From: Neomoorella stamsii
Lineage (GTDB): Bacteria > Bacillota > DSM-521 > Neomoorellales > Neomoorellaceae
Direction: 5' to 3'
DNA: 32,628 bases
Assembly: GCF_002995805.1 (NCBI RefSeq)
Contig: NZ_PVXL01000037.1
Location: 1-32,628 of the forward strand
Of the stretch, positions 23,086 through 30,920 are shown piece by piece. The translations under genes and the position numbers were made by a program. The notes beneath the pieces were generated by a model. That model was not told the DNA's origin. It saw only the letters and a list, made by a program, of their open reading frames with translations, and ran no database searches. Positions within the stretch are counted from its first letter, which is position 1. Every line of letters begins with the position of its first letter.

Positions 23086-23123
23086 ATCCCTTTTGTAGCC
23101 TCGAGGGAAGAAGGGATTTTTTT
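23086..23123 (+). terminator. Terminator-like hairpin overlapping the start of the DUF5693 gene
   Basis: ATCCCTT (23086-23092) pairs with AAGGGAT (23111-23117), followed by seven T. The SD-like AAGGGA is in the right arm and the TTG start codon (23122) is in the T tract, so this may be an attenuator or translational switch and not a simple terminator. Confidence 0.6.
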
Positions 23124-25032
23124 GTTACGCTGGCGTTACCAGCCAGTCCTCTGGGCGGTGTTGATTATCGCCACCCTGGCCGCAGGGGTGGTAATTGTCA
23201 ACCGGGTGCGCCTGGAAGAGGCCAACCGCACGGTTACCCTGGCGGTCGACTTCCAGCAGGTGCAAAAATTAGCCCAGTGGAGTGGCTTGACTACCAGGGA
23301 AACTTTAAGCCGTTTGCAGCAGCAGGGAGCCAACGCTGTCCTTTTTAAGGAGCAGACCATAGAGGAACTCCAGCAGCAGGTCTGGGTCCAGCCGGGAACT
23401 GAGGCTGTCCTATCCTTCCGGGGTACAGTCCAGAAAGAAGTGCGCCCGGATTATACCTACCTTTTTACCCGCGACCGGGAACTGGCGGAGCGACTGGAAC
23501 TGCAGCTAGAAAATAAAGTCCCTGGCGGGGTACAGGTGCTGGCCGGTAACAACTTTACGGCCTTAGGTATACCCCTGGCCATGGCAGAGCTAAAGGACCT
23601 GGGCCTGGGCTTCCCGGACCGGGAGATGGCCATGGCGCGGGAACTGGGCCTGCTGCTTGTTCCCCAGGTGCGGTGGTGGTATGGCGCCAACGCCGCTTCC
23701 CTGGCCGCTACTTTAAGGCCTCTGCAGGCCTACCAGGATAGCATCGTAGCTTTGCTTTTTAATGATAAAAACCTTCCTGGTTACCCCCATTACCTGTCCA
23801 ACCTGGCGGCCCAGGTGGAGCAGCTCTACGTCCCGGTGGGCCTGATTGAATTTTTCCCGCAACAGGGCCTCAGCCAGCTGGTCATGCTCCTGGATAAAAG
23901 GGCCCTGCGGGTGCACAGCATCGGTGTGGATGAAATGGCCGGTCTAACCCCGGCGGCGGCCCTGGAACGCCTGGAGCTGGCAGCCAGGGAAAGGAATATC
24001 CGCGTCCTCATTGCCCGTTTTAAGTTTACCCCGGGATCAACAAACTGGCTGCAGGATAACCTCCATTACGTGGGGGAATTAAGAAAGGTAATCCTGGCCG
24101 GCGGCTTGACTATTGGCCGGGCTGAGCCCCTTTCACCTTTCCCCTTCTCACGCCTGTGGCTCTACCTGGCCGGCCTGGGTGTCCTGGCCGCCGGGGTGCT
24201 TTTATTGATGCAGTTTGGCTTAGCGCGACCGGGTGTAGCTCTGGGTTTCCTGGGTTTTGTGATCTGGACGGGGGCCCTGGGGCTGAATCACCAGGTGTTG
24301 CTGGCCCGCAAGGTAATGGCCCTGGGGGCGGCCATTATCTTTCCCACCCTGGCCATGCTCACGGCCTGGTCGCCGGCGCCCCGTGGTTTAAAGGCGGGGA
24401 TAGCCGTTACCCTGCGGACGGCCCTGATCTCCTTCCTGGGGGCTGTGGCCATTGCCGCCATCCTGGCCGACAATACCTTTATCCTCAAGATTAATGAATT
24501 CAGCGGTGTGAAAATCGCCTTTGTTGCTCCCTTGCTTTTATTTACGGCGGCCGTGATTATCCGGCAGGAGGGGCGGCGGGCCGGCGCTACCCTGCAGGGC
24601 TGGCTTGATGCCGGCCTCACCGTAAAGCTGGTACTCCTGGCCGTGGTGGTGGCCGCTGCCGGTGTCCTTTACCTCAGCCGCAGCGGCAATGAAGGGGTGG
24701 GGCTGTTACCTTTTGAAGGGCAGCTGCGCTCTTTCCTGGGGAACGTTTTACTTGCCCGGCCGCGGACCAAAGAATTCCTCCTCGGCTACCCCTTTTTGCT
24801 TTTAAGCCTGAGCCTGGGTTACCAGCACCGTTATCTTCTCTTCTGGCTCCTGGGCCTGGTGGGGCAGATCTCCCTGGTTAATACTTTCTCGCACATTCAT
24901 ATTCCTTTCCTCATTTCGTTATTACGGACCTTTAATGGCCTCTGGCTGGGCCTCGCACTGGGTTTATTGCTGGTAACGGCAGTAAAGCTGCTAACGGAAA
25001 GTTTAAGGAGGAACAGGGCATGGCCAGGGTAG
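23122..25032 (+). CDS. DUF5693 family membrane protein
   Basis: A 636-residue protein with one N-terminal membrane segment (~9-27), a large extracytoplasmic domain (~30-335) and about eight C-terminal membrane helices (~345-625). The function is unknown. The family is commonly found beside csaB, as here, where the next gene overlaps it by 13 bases; this suggests a role in surface polymer or S-layer anchoring. The start is taken as TTG at 23122, directly before the first membrane segment, with AAGGGA upstream. No better start exists in this frame. The start lies in a terminator-like hairpin. Confidence 0.82.
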   Translation: MLRWRYQPVLWAVLIIATLAAGVVIVNRVRLEEANRTVTLAVDFQQVQKLAQWSGLTTRETLSRLQQQGANAVLFKEQTIEELQQQVWVQPGTEAVLSFRGTVQKEVRPDYTYLFTRDRELAERLELQLENKVPGGVQVLAGNNFTALGIPLAMAELKDLGLGFPDREMAMARELGLLLVPQVRWWYGANAASLAATLRPLQAYQDSIVALLFNDKNLPGYPHYLSNLAAQVEQLYVPVGLIEFFPQQGLSQLVMLLDKRALRVHSIGVDEMAGLTPAAALERLELAARERNIRVLIARFKFTPGSTNWLQDNLHYVGELRKVILAGGLTIGRAEPLSPFPFSRLWLYLAGLGVLAAGVLLLMQFGLARPGVALGFLGFVIWTGALGLNHQVLLARKVMALGAAIIFPTLAMLTAWSPAPRGLKAGIAVTLRTALISFLGAVAIAAILADNTFILKINEFSGVKIAFVAPLLLFTAAVIIRQEGRRAGATLQGWLDAGLTVKLVLLAVVVAAAGVLYLSRSGNEGVGLLPFEGQLRSFLGNVLLARPRTKEFLLGYPFLLLSLSLGYQHRYLLFWLLGLVGQISLVNTFSHIHIPFLISLLRTFNGLWLGLALGLLLVTAVKLLTESLRRNRAWPG

Positions 25033-26123
25033 TCATCTCCGGCTACTATGGCTTCCAGAACGCCGGGGATGAGGCCGTCCTTTACAGCATGGTCCAGGCC
25101 CTGCGTTCCTTTGTGCCCGGCCTGGAAATCACCGTCCTTTCCCACTGCCCGGAGCAAACGGCGGCGTGCCTGAACGTTAATGCGGTAAACCGCTGGCGGT
25201 TAACAGAGGTAGCCGGGGCCATCCGCCAGGCCGACCTGGTGCTCAGCGGCGGCGGCAGTCTTTTCCAGGATGTTACCGGACCGGAGAGCCTCCTCTACTA
25301 CCTGGGCGTGGTGGTCCTGGCCCGGCTGCTGCGCAAGCCGGTACTGGTCTATGCCCAGGGCCTGGGACCGTTAAAGCGCTCGTGGAGCCGCTGGCTGGCC
25401 GGCAGGGTCTTAAATAAAGTCCAGCTTATAACTTTGCGGGACAGCGAGTCGCGGCAGCTCCTGGAGGAAATTGGTGTGAGACGGCCGCCGGTCTATGTTA
25501 CGGCCGACCCGGTCCTGGGCCTGGAACCGGAGAAACTGGATTTACGATCAGGCCAGGAAAAATGGCAGGAGCTGGGATTGACGGGCCAGGTAGCCGGCAT
25601 TGCAGTCCGCTCCTGGCCAGGGGCCGGGAACTGCTGGCCGGCCCTGGCCAGGGTGGCCGATGACCTGGTGGCCGGCGGGTGGCAGGTTTTATTTCTACCT
25701 TTCCACTTTCCCGCGGATGTCGACGCCTGCCGCCAGGTAGCCCGCCTGATGCATCAGCCGGCAGCAGTTTTAAGGGAAAATTTGGACCTGGCGACCATTA
25801 TGGGCCTTATGGGCCAGCTGCAATTTTTGATTGGCATGCGCCTCCACGCCCTGATCCTGGCAGCAGTCATGGGGGTGCCCTTCCTGGCCCTGCCCTACGA
25901 TCCCAAAGTAGGTGCCTTTGCCCGGCTGGTGGAACAGCCGGCCGTGGGTTCCCTGGCAGGGGTAACCTGCCAGAGCCTCACGGCGGCAGTCCAGGAGGCT
26001 CTGGCTCGCCGGGAAGAACACGGCCAGAGGGTCAGGGCAGCTGCGGCCGAACTGCGGCCCCGGGCTCTGGATACCGCCCGCCTGGTTGTAGAGTACCTGC
26101 GGAAAGGAGCCATAGGTGGCTGA
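25020..26123 (+). CDS. csaB: CsaB, polysaccharide pyruvyl transferase
   Basis: Enzyme of the polysaccharide pyruvyl transferase family that adds pyruvate ketals to secondary cell-wall polymers, the receptor for SLH-domain S-layer proteins. Family segments are ISGYYGFQNAGDEAVL near residues 6-21, LVLSGGGSLFQDVTG near 73-87, YAQGLGPL near 112-119 and GMRLHALILAA near 271-281, which contains the conserved histidine. The length (367) is standard. AGGAGG lies 7 bases before the ATG, inside the end of the DUF5693 gene, so the two are coupled. Confidence 0.92.
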   Translation: MARVVISGYYGFQNAGDEAVLYSMVQALRSFVPGLEITVLSHCPEQTAACLNVNAVNRWRLTEVAGAIRQADLVLSGGGSLFQDVTGPESLLYYLGVVVLARLLRKPVLVYAQGLGPLKRSWSRWLAGRVLNKVQLITLRDSESRQLLEEIGVRRPPVYVTADPVLGLEPEKLDLRSGQEKWQELGLTGQVAGIAVRSWPGAGNCWPALARVADDLVAGGWQVLFLPFHFPADVDACRQVARLMHQPAAVLRENLDLATIMGLMGQLQFLIGMRLHALILAAVMGVPFLALPYDPKVGAFARLVEQPAVGSLAGVTCQSLTAAVQEALARREEHGQRVRAAAAELRPRALDTARLVVEYLRKGAIGG

Positions 26124-26135
26124 CCGCCAGATAAG

Positions 26136-27737
26136 ATGGTAACAAAAAGTAACGGTAAGTATGTCCGGGTACCGGCAGGGACACCGGTGGCCCGCATGGC
26201 CAGGGCGGCGGGCATCGTCCTGCTCTTGAACCTGTTGAGCCGGGTGCTGGGTTTTGTCCGGGATGCCAGCATCGCCGCCCGTTTTGGCGCCGGCCCGGCA
26301 ACCGACGCCTACCTGGTAGCCTATACCATCCCTTATTTTCTCCAGACCATCCTGGGGATGGCCTTTGTCACGGTTATGGTGCCGGTAGTGACTGCCTACC
26401 TGGTCCGGGATGACCGCGACCAGGGCTGGGCGGTAGCCAGCGCCGTAGGCAACTGGACGTTTTTAATCATGACCCTGCTGGCGGTTGCAGGCGCTGGCCT
26501 GGCTCCCTGGCTCGTCCAGGTCCTGGCCCCCGGATTTGCGGGGACTGTTTATGCCTTGACGGTGAAACTAACGCGGATCATGTTCCTCTCCCTCCCATTC
26601 ATGGGGACGGGGATGCTGATCAGCGGTATTTTAAACGCTGGCTATATCTTTACCTCCCCGGCCCTGGCGCCGGCGGTCAGCAATCTGGTGATTATTGCTA
26701 CGGTTGTCTTCGCCGGGCAAACCTTTGGCATCACCGGCCTGGCCATAGGGACGGTCTTAAGTTTTGTCGCCTACATGGCAATCCAGCTTCCCGACTTACC
26801 GCGTTTGCAGTTTCGTTATACCTGGCGCTTGCTGGCCCATCACCCGGCAGTCCGTCAAATTGGCCGCCACCTGCTGCCAGTTTCTCTAAGCCTGGCGGTG
26901 GTCCAGCTGTACCTGGCAACGAACCGCTTTTTTGCCTCCCAGCTGGTACCGGGAAGCATTACGGCCCTGGACTTTGGCAATCGCCTGGTAACTTTACCCC
27001 TGGGTATCTTTGTAGCCAGCGTTACCACAGCTATTTTTCCTTCCTTGGCCGAGCAGGCGGCCCTGCAAGATCGCCGGGAAATGGCTCATCTGGTGGACCG
27101 GGGCCTGGGCCTGGTGGCCCTGACTATCCTGCCGGCGGCCGCCGGGCTCATTATCCTCCGGGAACCCCTGGTGCGGCTGGTTTTTGAGCGGGGGGCCTTT
27201 GATCCCCGGGCGACGGCCATGACGGCGGTGGCGGTTTTATTTTATTCCCTGGGCCTCCTGGCCCAGGCCATGCATCCCATCCTGACCCGGGCCTTTTATG
27301 CCCTCCAGGATGTTGTCGTCCCGGTAACTACCGGCCTTTTGTCTGTCGGGTTAAATATCCTCTTCAGCTATCTCCTGGTACCATACCTGGGGCACGGCGG
27401 CCTGGCCCTGGCCAATTCCCTGGCAGCCAGCCTCTATGCCCTGATGCTTTACCTGGCCCTTTACCGGCGCCTGCCGGAGTTAAAGGCGGTTACCCTGCTG
27501 GGGACTATGCTGCGCACTGGCCTGGCGGCTCTGGGCATGGGTTTGCTGGTCTGGCTGGCCGGCCGAAGCCTGGCTGTTTTTGCCTGGTCCCAACCTTTAG
27601 CGGGGTTACTTATCCGGTTAACGGGGTTGATAGCCGCCGGGATCGTGACCTTCTGGGGCCTGGCCCGGCTATTGCGGATTGAAGAAGTTAATTTCATCAG
27701 CACCATGCTCCGTCGTCGGCTGCAAAGGGTTATTTAA
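26136..27737 (+). CDS. murJ: MurJ (MviN) family lipid II flippase
   Basis: A 533-residue polytopic membrane protein of the MOP exporter superfamily with about 14 helices. MurJ hallmarks are the N-terminal LNLLSRVLGFVRDASIAARFGAG segment, ATDAYLVAYTIPYFLQ, and LVRLVFERGAFD in the middle. It moves lipid II, or a similar undecaprenyl-linked intermediate, outward across the membrane. It lies 12 bases after csaB. The ATG at 26136 has no good SD; an internal ATG at 26196 with GGTGG upstream is the alternative start. Given the csaB and WecA/TagO-type neighbours, a substrate other than peptidoglycan lipid II is possible. Confidence 0.92.
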   Translation: MVTKSNGKYVRVPAGTPVARMARAAGIVLLLNLLSRVLGFVRDASIAARFGAGPATDAYLVAYTIPYFLQTILGMAFVTVMVPVVTAYLVRDDRDQGWAVASAVGNWTFLIMTLLAVAGAGLAPWLVQVLAPGFAGTVYALTVKLTRIMFLSLPFMGTGMLISGILNAGYIFTSPALAPAVSNLVIIATVVFAGQTFGITGLAIGTVLSFVAYMAIQLPDLPRLQFRYTWRLLAHHPAVRQIGRHLLPVSLSLAVVQLYLATNRFFASQLVPGSITALDFGNRLVTLPLGIFVASVTTAIFPSLAEQAALQDRREMAHLVDRGLGLVALTILPAAAGLIILREPLVRLVFERGAFDPRATAMTAVAVLFYSLGLLAQAMHPILTRAFYALQDVVVPVTTGLLSVGLNILFSYLLVPYLGHGGLALANSLAASLYALMLYLALYRRLPELKAVTLLGTMLRTGLAALGMGLLVWLAGRSLAVFAWSQPLAGLLIRLTGLIAAGIVTFWGLARLLRIEEVNFISTMLRRRLQRVI

Positions 27738-27759
27738 ACAAGCAGGAATGTGGGGATAA

Positions 27760-27813
27760 ATGGCGAATAGAACCAGTAATATTGTCCAAAGCGAAGTGAC
27801 GTCATGGACTTGA
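27760..27813 (+). CDS. Possible 17-codon leader ORF overlapping the fabZ start
   Basis: An ATG at 27760, preceded by a GGGG-type SD, opens 17 codons that end at TGA 27811-27813, overlapping the first codons of fabZ in another frame. fabZ itself has only a poor SD, so ribosomes ending this ORF could reinitiate at the fabZ ATG. It may equally be chance. Confidence 0.3.
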   Translation: MANRTSNIVQSEVTSWT

Positions 27814-28235
27814 CCGCAATTCAGAAAGTATTACCCCATCGCTATCCATTTTTGCTGGTTGACCGGATTCTGGCAGTAGAGGCAGGCCGGCGGGCCGTAG
27901 GACTGAAAAACGTCAGCGGCAACGAATGGTATTTTAGTGGCCATTTTCCCGGGCAGCCGGTAATGCCGGGGGTCTTAATCATGGAAGCCCTGGCCCAGGT
28001 CGGGGCGGTAGCCTTACTCAGCCTGCCGGAATTCCAGGGCCGGGTTGCCCTCTTTGGCGGCTTGGACAGAGTCCGTTTCCGTCGCCAGGTAGTCCCCGGC
28101 GATGTTTTACGTCTGGAGACAGAGATTATAAAGCTGAAGGGCCGGGTAGGCAAAGGCTACGGTCGCGCCTATGTGGAGGAAGAGCTGGCGGCTGAAGGCG
28201 AGCTGCTTTTTGCTGTGGGCGAAAAGATAGAGTAG
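27804..28235 (+). CDS. fabZ: FabZ, (3R)-hydroxyacyl-ACP dehydratase
   Basis: Hot-dog-fold dehydratase of fatty-acid elongation that converts 3-hydroxyacyl-ACP to trans-2-enoyl-ACP. The N-terminal [13 protein letters not shown] motif and the active site [20 protein letters not shown] give catalytic His47 and Glu61. The length (143) is standard. It sits among envelope genes and apart from other fab genes, as often seen where fabZ accompanies lipid or cell-wall precursor genes. The SD is weak; translation may couple to the small upstream ORF. Confidence 0.95.
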   Translation: MDLTAIQKVLPHRYPFLLVDRILAVEAGRRAVGLKNVSGNEWYFSGHFPGQPVMPGVLIMEALAQVGAVALLSLPEFQGRVALFGGLDRVRFRRQVVPGDVLRLETEIIKLKGRVGKGYGRAYVEEELAAEGELLFAVGEKIE

Positions 28236-28332
28236 GGGAGCTATTTCGTAGGAGCCCTTTATGGGGGGCGTCCCTGCCAGCAAACATGAAAATTAGAGGG
28301 CGAAAAAGTCATTCATAGAGGAGGAACCGCAG

Positions 28333-29382
28333 GTGAATATACTGGCCCTTGCTCTAGCGGGGGTAATTAGTTTTTTGCTTACACCTGTACTTTGCCGGGT
28401 GGCACCCCGTCTGGGGGCTATCGATAAACCCGATGAGCGTAAAGTTCACCATACCCTCATGCCCCGGCTGGGAGGCGTGGCCATCTACGCCGGCTTCCTG
28501 GCGGCCTTTTACTTATTCGGTTACCATGAAGATAAGTACCTGGGCCTCTTACTGGGCGGTACCTTCATCATGGTGGTGGGGCTGGTCGATGATATTAAAA
28601 ATATAAGTCCCAGGCTGAAATTAATGGGTCAAATTGTTGCTGCAGCCATCCTGGTAGCCTTTGGCGTGCGAGTAGAATTTCTAACCAACCCCTTTGACGG
28701 CCTTGTGATCCTGGGCAAACTGGCCATTCCCGTAACTATTTTTTGGGTAGTAGGCGTTACCAATGCTTTAAACCTGGTGGACGGCCTGGATGGCCTGGCC
28801 GCCGGGACTTCCTTTATCGCCGCCGTGACCATTGCCGTGGTAGCCTGGCTTAACGGGGAAGTGGTAGTAGCCCTTCTTTCCCTGGCCCTGGCGGCCAGTG
28901 TGCTGGGCTTTTTGCCCTTTAACTTTCATCCGGCACGGATTTTCATGGGCGACAGCGGCTCCATGTTTTTGGGCTTCAACCTGGCGGCCCTGGCTACCAT
29001 CGGCCTGACCAAGAGCGCGACAGTGGTTTCCCTCTTTGTGCCGGTAGTCATCTTAGGTTTGCCCATCCTGGACACCACCCTGGCCATTATCCGGCGCTTT
29101 CTCAACCACCGGCCCATCTTTGCCCCCGACAAAGGCCACCTGCACCACCGCCTGCTGGCCCAGGGTTTAACCCAGCGTCAGGCCGTCGCTGTCATCTACC
29201 TGGTGGATGCCTGCCTGGGGGGCAGTGCCGTGCTCCTTACCAGGCTGGCCACTGATCAAGGTATGCTTATCCTGGTGGGCCTCGCCGTGATAATCCTGCT
29301 GGCTTGCGATAGACTGGGAGTTATTGGCAGAGGGCACCTTACCAGGGTTAAAGCCAGGCATAATTCCCTCCATATGCTATAG
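28333..29382 (+). CDS. WecA/TagO-type undecaprenyl-phosphate sugar-1-phosphate transferase
   Basis: A 349-residue, roughly 11-helix enzyme of the MraY/WecA superfamily that transfers a UDP-sugar phosphate (usually GlcNAc-1-P) to undecaprenyl phosphate to begin wall teichoic or secondary polymer synthesis. Motifs: DKPDERKVHH at 31-40, the catalytic pair Asp86-Asp87 (GLVDDIKN), NLVDGLDGLAAG with Asp150/Asp153, the FMGDSGSM loop, and KGHLHHRLL near 271. The DERKVHH form indicates WecA/TagO over MraY. AGGAGG lies 8 bases before the GTG start. With csaB and murJ nearby, it likely starts the polymer that CsaB pyruvylates. Confidence 0.92.
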   Translation: MNILALALAGVISFLLTPVLCRVAPRLGAIDKPDERKVHHTLMPRLGGVAIYAGFLAAFYLFGYHEDKYLGLLLGGTFIMVVGLVDDIKNISPRLKLMGQIVAAAILVAFGVRVEFLTNPFDGLVILGKLAIPVTIFWVVGVTNALNLVDGLDGLAAGTSFIAAVTIAVVAWLNGEVVVALLSLALAASVLGFLPFNFHPARIFMGDSGSMFLGFNLAALATIGLTKSATVVSLFVPVVILGLPILDTTLAIIRRFLNHRPIFAPDKGHLHHRLLAQGLTQRQAVAVIYLVDACLGGSAVLLTRLATDQGMLILVGLAVIILLACDRLGVIGRGHLTRVKARHNSLHML

Positions 29383-29391
29383 GGAGAGGTG

Positions 29392-29631
29392 ATGGCTGTG
29401 CGCAACTATTATTTACTCGTTGTTATTCTCCTCCTGGCTTTTGCCCTGGGCCTGGCGGGCAGCGCCGGAGCCACGGCCTCTATGGCCGGCCTACAGGCCG
29501 ACCCGGTGGTTACCCGTAGCTACGTCCAGGAAGCAGTCGACAGCCGCCTGGCCCCCCTGCAGCAAGAAATCGAACGGGCGCAGCAGCGCCTGACCGCTCT
29601 GCAGCAACGGGTAAATAACCTGGTGCGGTAG
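29392..29631 (+). CDS. Small exported or membrane-anchored coiled-coil protein
   Basis: A 79-residue protein with an N-terminal hydrophobic segment (~6-28) followed by a charged helical region with a heptad-like pattern (~45-79, EIERAQQRLTALQQRVNNL). I do not recognise a family. GGGAG lies 5 bases before the ATG at 29392, nine bases after the WecA/TagO-type gene, so it is in the same transcript. The ALGLAGSAGATASMA stretch could be a signal-peptidase site or a simple anchor. Confidence 0.7.
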   Translation: MAVRNYYLLVVILLLAFALGLAGSAGATASMAGLQADPVVTRSYVQEAVDSRLAPLQQEIERAQQRLTALQQRVNNLVR

Positions 29632-29742
29632 TAGCGGTACACTTTAAGCGAACCTGTGAAAAAAAACTGGCTTTTGTTTGGAACCAGCGAAAAGAAGGCC
29701 AGGTAAATACCGGTATTATCTCAGAAGCCGCCTTATGGATTT

Positions 29743-29779
29743 AAGGCCCGGGCTGCAGTTTTTTAACTGCGGCCTTTTT
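29743..29779 (+). terminator. Terminator of the envelope cluster
   Basis: AAGGCC and GCAGTT (with a six-base bulge between them), loop TTTT, AACTGCGGCCTT, followed by T residues. The preceding 29632-29742 shows no gene; GGTAAATACC there can form a tiny hairpin, nothing more. Confidence 0.75.
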
Positions 29780-29843
29780 GCATTTCTGGCGCTTATTGGG
29801 AAATAATACGGAAATGAAGTCTTAGAGTAACGGGGGAATACAG

Positions 29844-29939
29844 ATGAACGACTTGCTGATTGAGGCGCTCTTAATCCTGGCTTTTATCGTGGCAGGCATT
29901 GGTCTCCTTTTTTATCTCCATAAGCGGGAATTACTTTAA
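29844..29939 (+). CDS. 31-residue single-pass membrane peptide
   Basis: A very small ORF: ATG at 29844 with GGGGG 8 bases upstream, ending at TAA 29937-29939. It begins MNDLLIEALL, continues through about 18 hydrophobic residues, and ends with the basic tail HKRELL, a typical one-helix membrane peptide. It lies between a terminator and the DUF421 gene, 19 bases before the latter's GTG. The SD, topology and position support a real gene; no family is recognised. Confidence 0.6.
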   Translation: MNDLLIEALLILAFIVAGIGLLFYLHKRELL

Positions 29940-29958
29940 ACTCAGGGGGTTTAAATCC

Positions 29959-30723
29959 GTGCAGTACCTCGAGGTATTTCTCCAGACCATCCTGGCCTTT
30001 GCGGCCATCCTGATCTATACCCGGATTCTCGGCAAGCAGCAGATTGGCCAGCTGACTTTCTTTGAGTACATAAACGGAATCACCTTTGGCAGTATAGCTG
30101 CCGTGCTGGCCACCGACATCGAACCCAGCCGTACAGGGATGCACTTCCTGGGCCTTACCCTTTTTGCCTTTCTTACCTGGGTGGCCGGTTATGCCGTTCT
30201 GGTCAGCCGGCCGGCCCGCAAGCTTATTTCGGGCGAACCTACTGTAGTCGTGCATAACGGTAAAATCCTGGAAGGAAATATGAAAAAAATGCGGTATAAT
30301 TTTGATGAGATGGCCATGCAGCTGCGGCAAAAAAATGTATTTGATATTGCCGATGTGGAATATGCTATTCTGGAGCCTGACGGCGATCTGAGCGTTTTGC
30401 TGAAATCCCAGAAACGCCCCCTGACACCGGCCGATCTCCAGCTGCCGACCCAGTACGAGGGGGTACCTACAGAACTGGTTATGGATGGGGAGATCCTCTT
30501 CCAGAACCTGAAGCAAAATAACCTGGATGAAAAGTGGCTCATCCAACAGCTCCAGGCTCAGGGGGTCCAGGATATCAGTCAGGTTGACTATGCCGTTTTA
30601 AGGAGCGACGGCTCCCTGTATGTCAATTGCAAGGAAGACGACATCATCAACCCGGTGGATATTACCGACGCCCCGGAAAGCCCGGTGAAGCAGGAGAAGG
30701 AAGAACAGGATAGGCCCTCCTGA
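29959..30723 (+). CDS. DUF421 family membrane protein (YetF/YkjA type)
   Basis: A 254-residue protein with about three N-terminal membrane helices (~5-85; TRILGKQQIGQLTFFEYING is the family signature) and a cytoplasmic part with two similar alpha/beta units (PTVVVHNGKILEGNMKK, then PTELVMDGEILFQNLKQNN). The function is unknown; homologs are linked to spores or stress in Bacillus. The GTG at 29959, with GGGGGT upstream, is preferred over the upstream TTG in the same frame, which would overlap the small membrane peptide gene. The C-terminal ~20 residues are charged and variable. Confidence 0.88.
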   Translation: MQYLEVFLQTILAFAAILIYTRILGKQQIGQLTFFEYINGITFGSIAAVLATDIEPSRTGMHFLGLTLFAFLTWVAGYAVLVSRPARKLISGEPTVVVHNGKILEGNMKKMRYNFDEMAMQLRQKNVFDIADVEYAILEPDGDLSVLLKSQKRPLTPADLQLPTQYEGVPTELVMDGEILFQNLKQNNLDEKWLIQQLQAQGVQDISQVDYAVLRSDGSLYVNCKEDDIINPVDITDAPESPVKQEKEEQDRPS

Positions 30724-30738
30724 GCGGTTAGGGCATGA

Positions 30739-30798
30739 AAATGCCTGGCTGGCATTTGTCGGAAGCGAGCGAGCTTCTACCGAAACCAGTTCTTCGGT
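30739..30798 (+). promoter_or_regulatory. Three consecutive small hairpins in the phosphohexomutase leader
   Basis: AAATGCC/GGCATTT (30739-30757), GAAGC/GCTTC (30762-30777) and ACCGAA/TTCGGT (30779-30798) follow each other almost without gaps in the 197-base leader of the next gene. No T tract follows. The rest of the leader (30799-30905) shows nothing recognisable. Function unknown. Confidence 0.4.
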
Positions 30799-30920
30799 TT
30801 ATGCAGTCGCACTACCTTTGGAGGTACCTGAGTTTAGTGAGTGCTGGGCGCTCCGCGAGGACTTTGGTGCGAGCCAGACAATGCCAGCCTGTGACAAAGT
30901 TATTTTCGGAGGTGGTTGTA

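Noticed and set aside
30735..30920. N-terminal extension of the phosphohexomutase
   Set aside because: No SD or homology; the extension crosses small hairpins, and ATG 30921 has GGAGGT and matches the family start.
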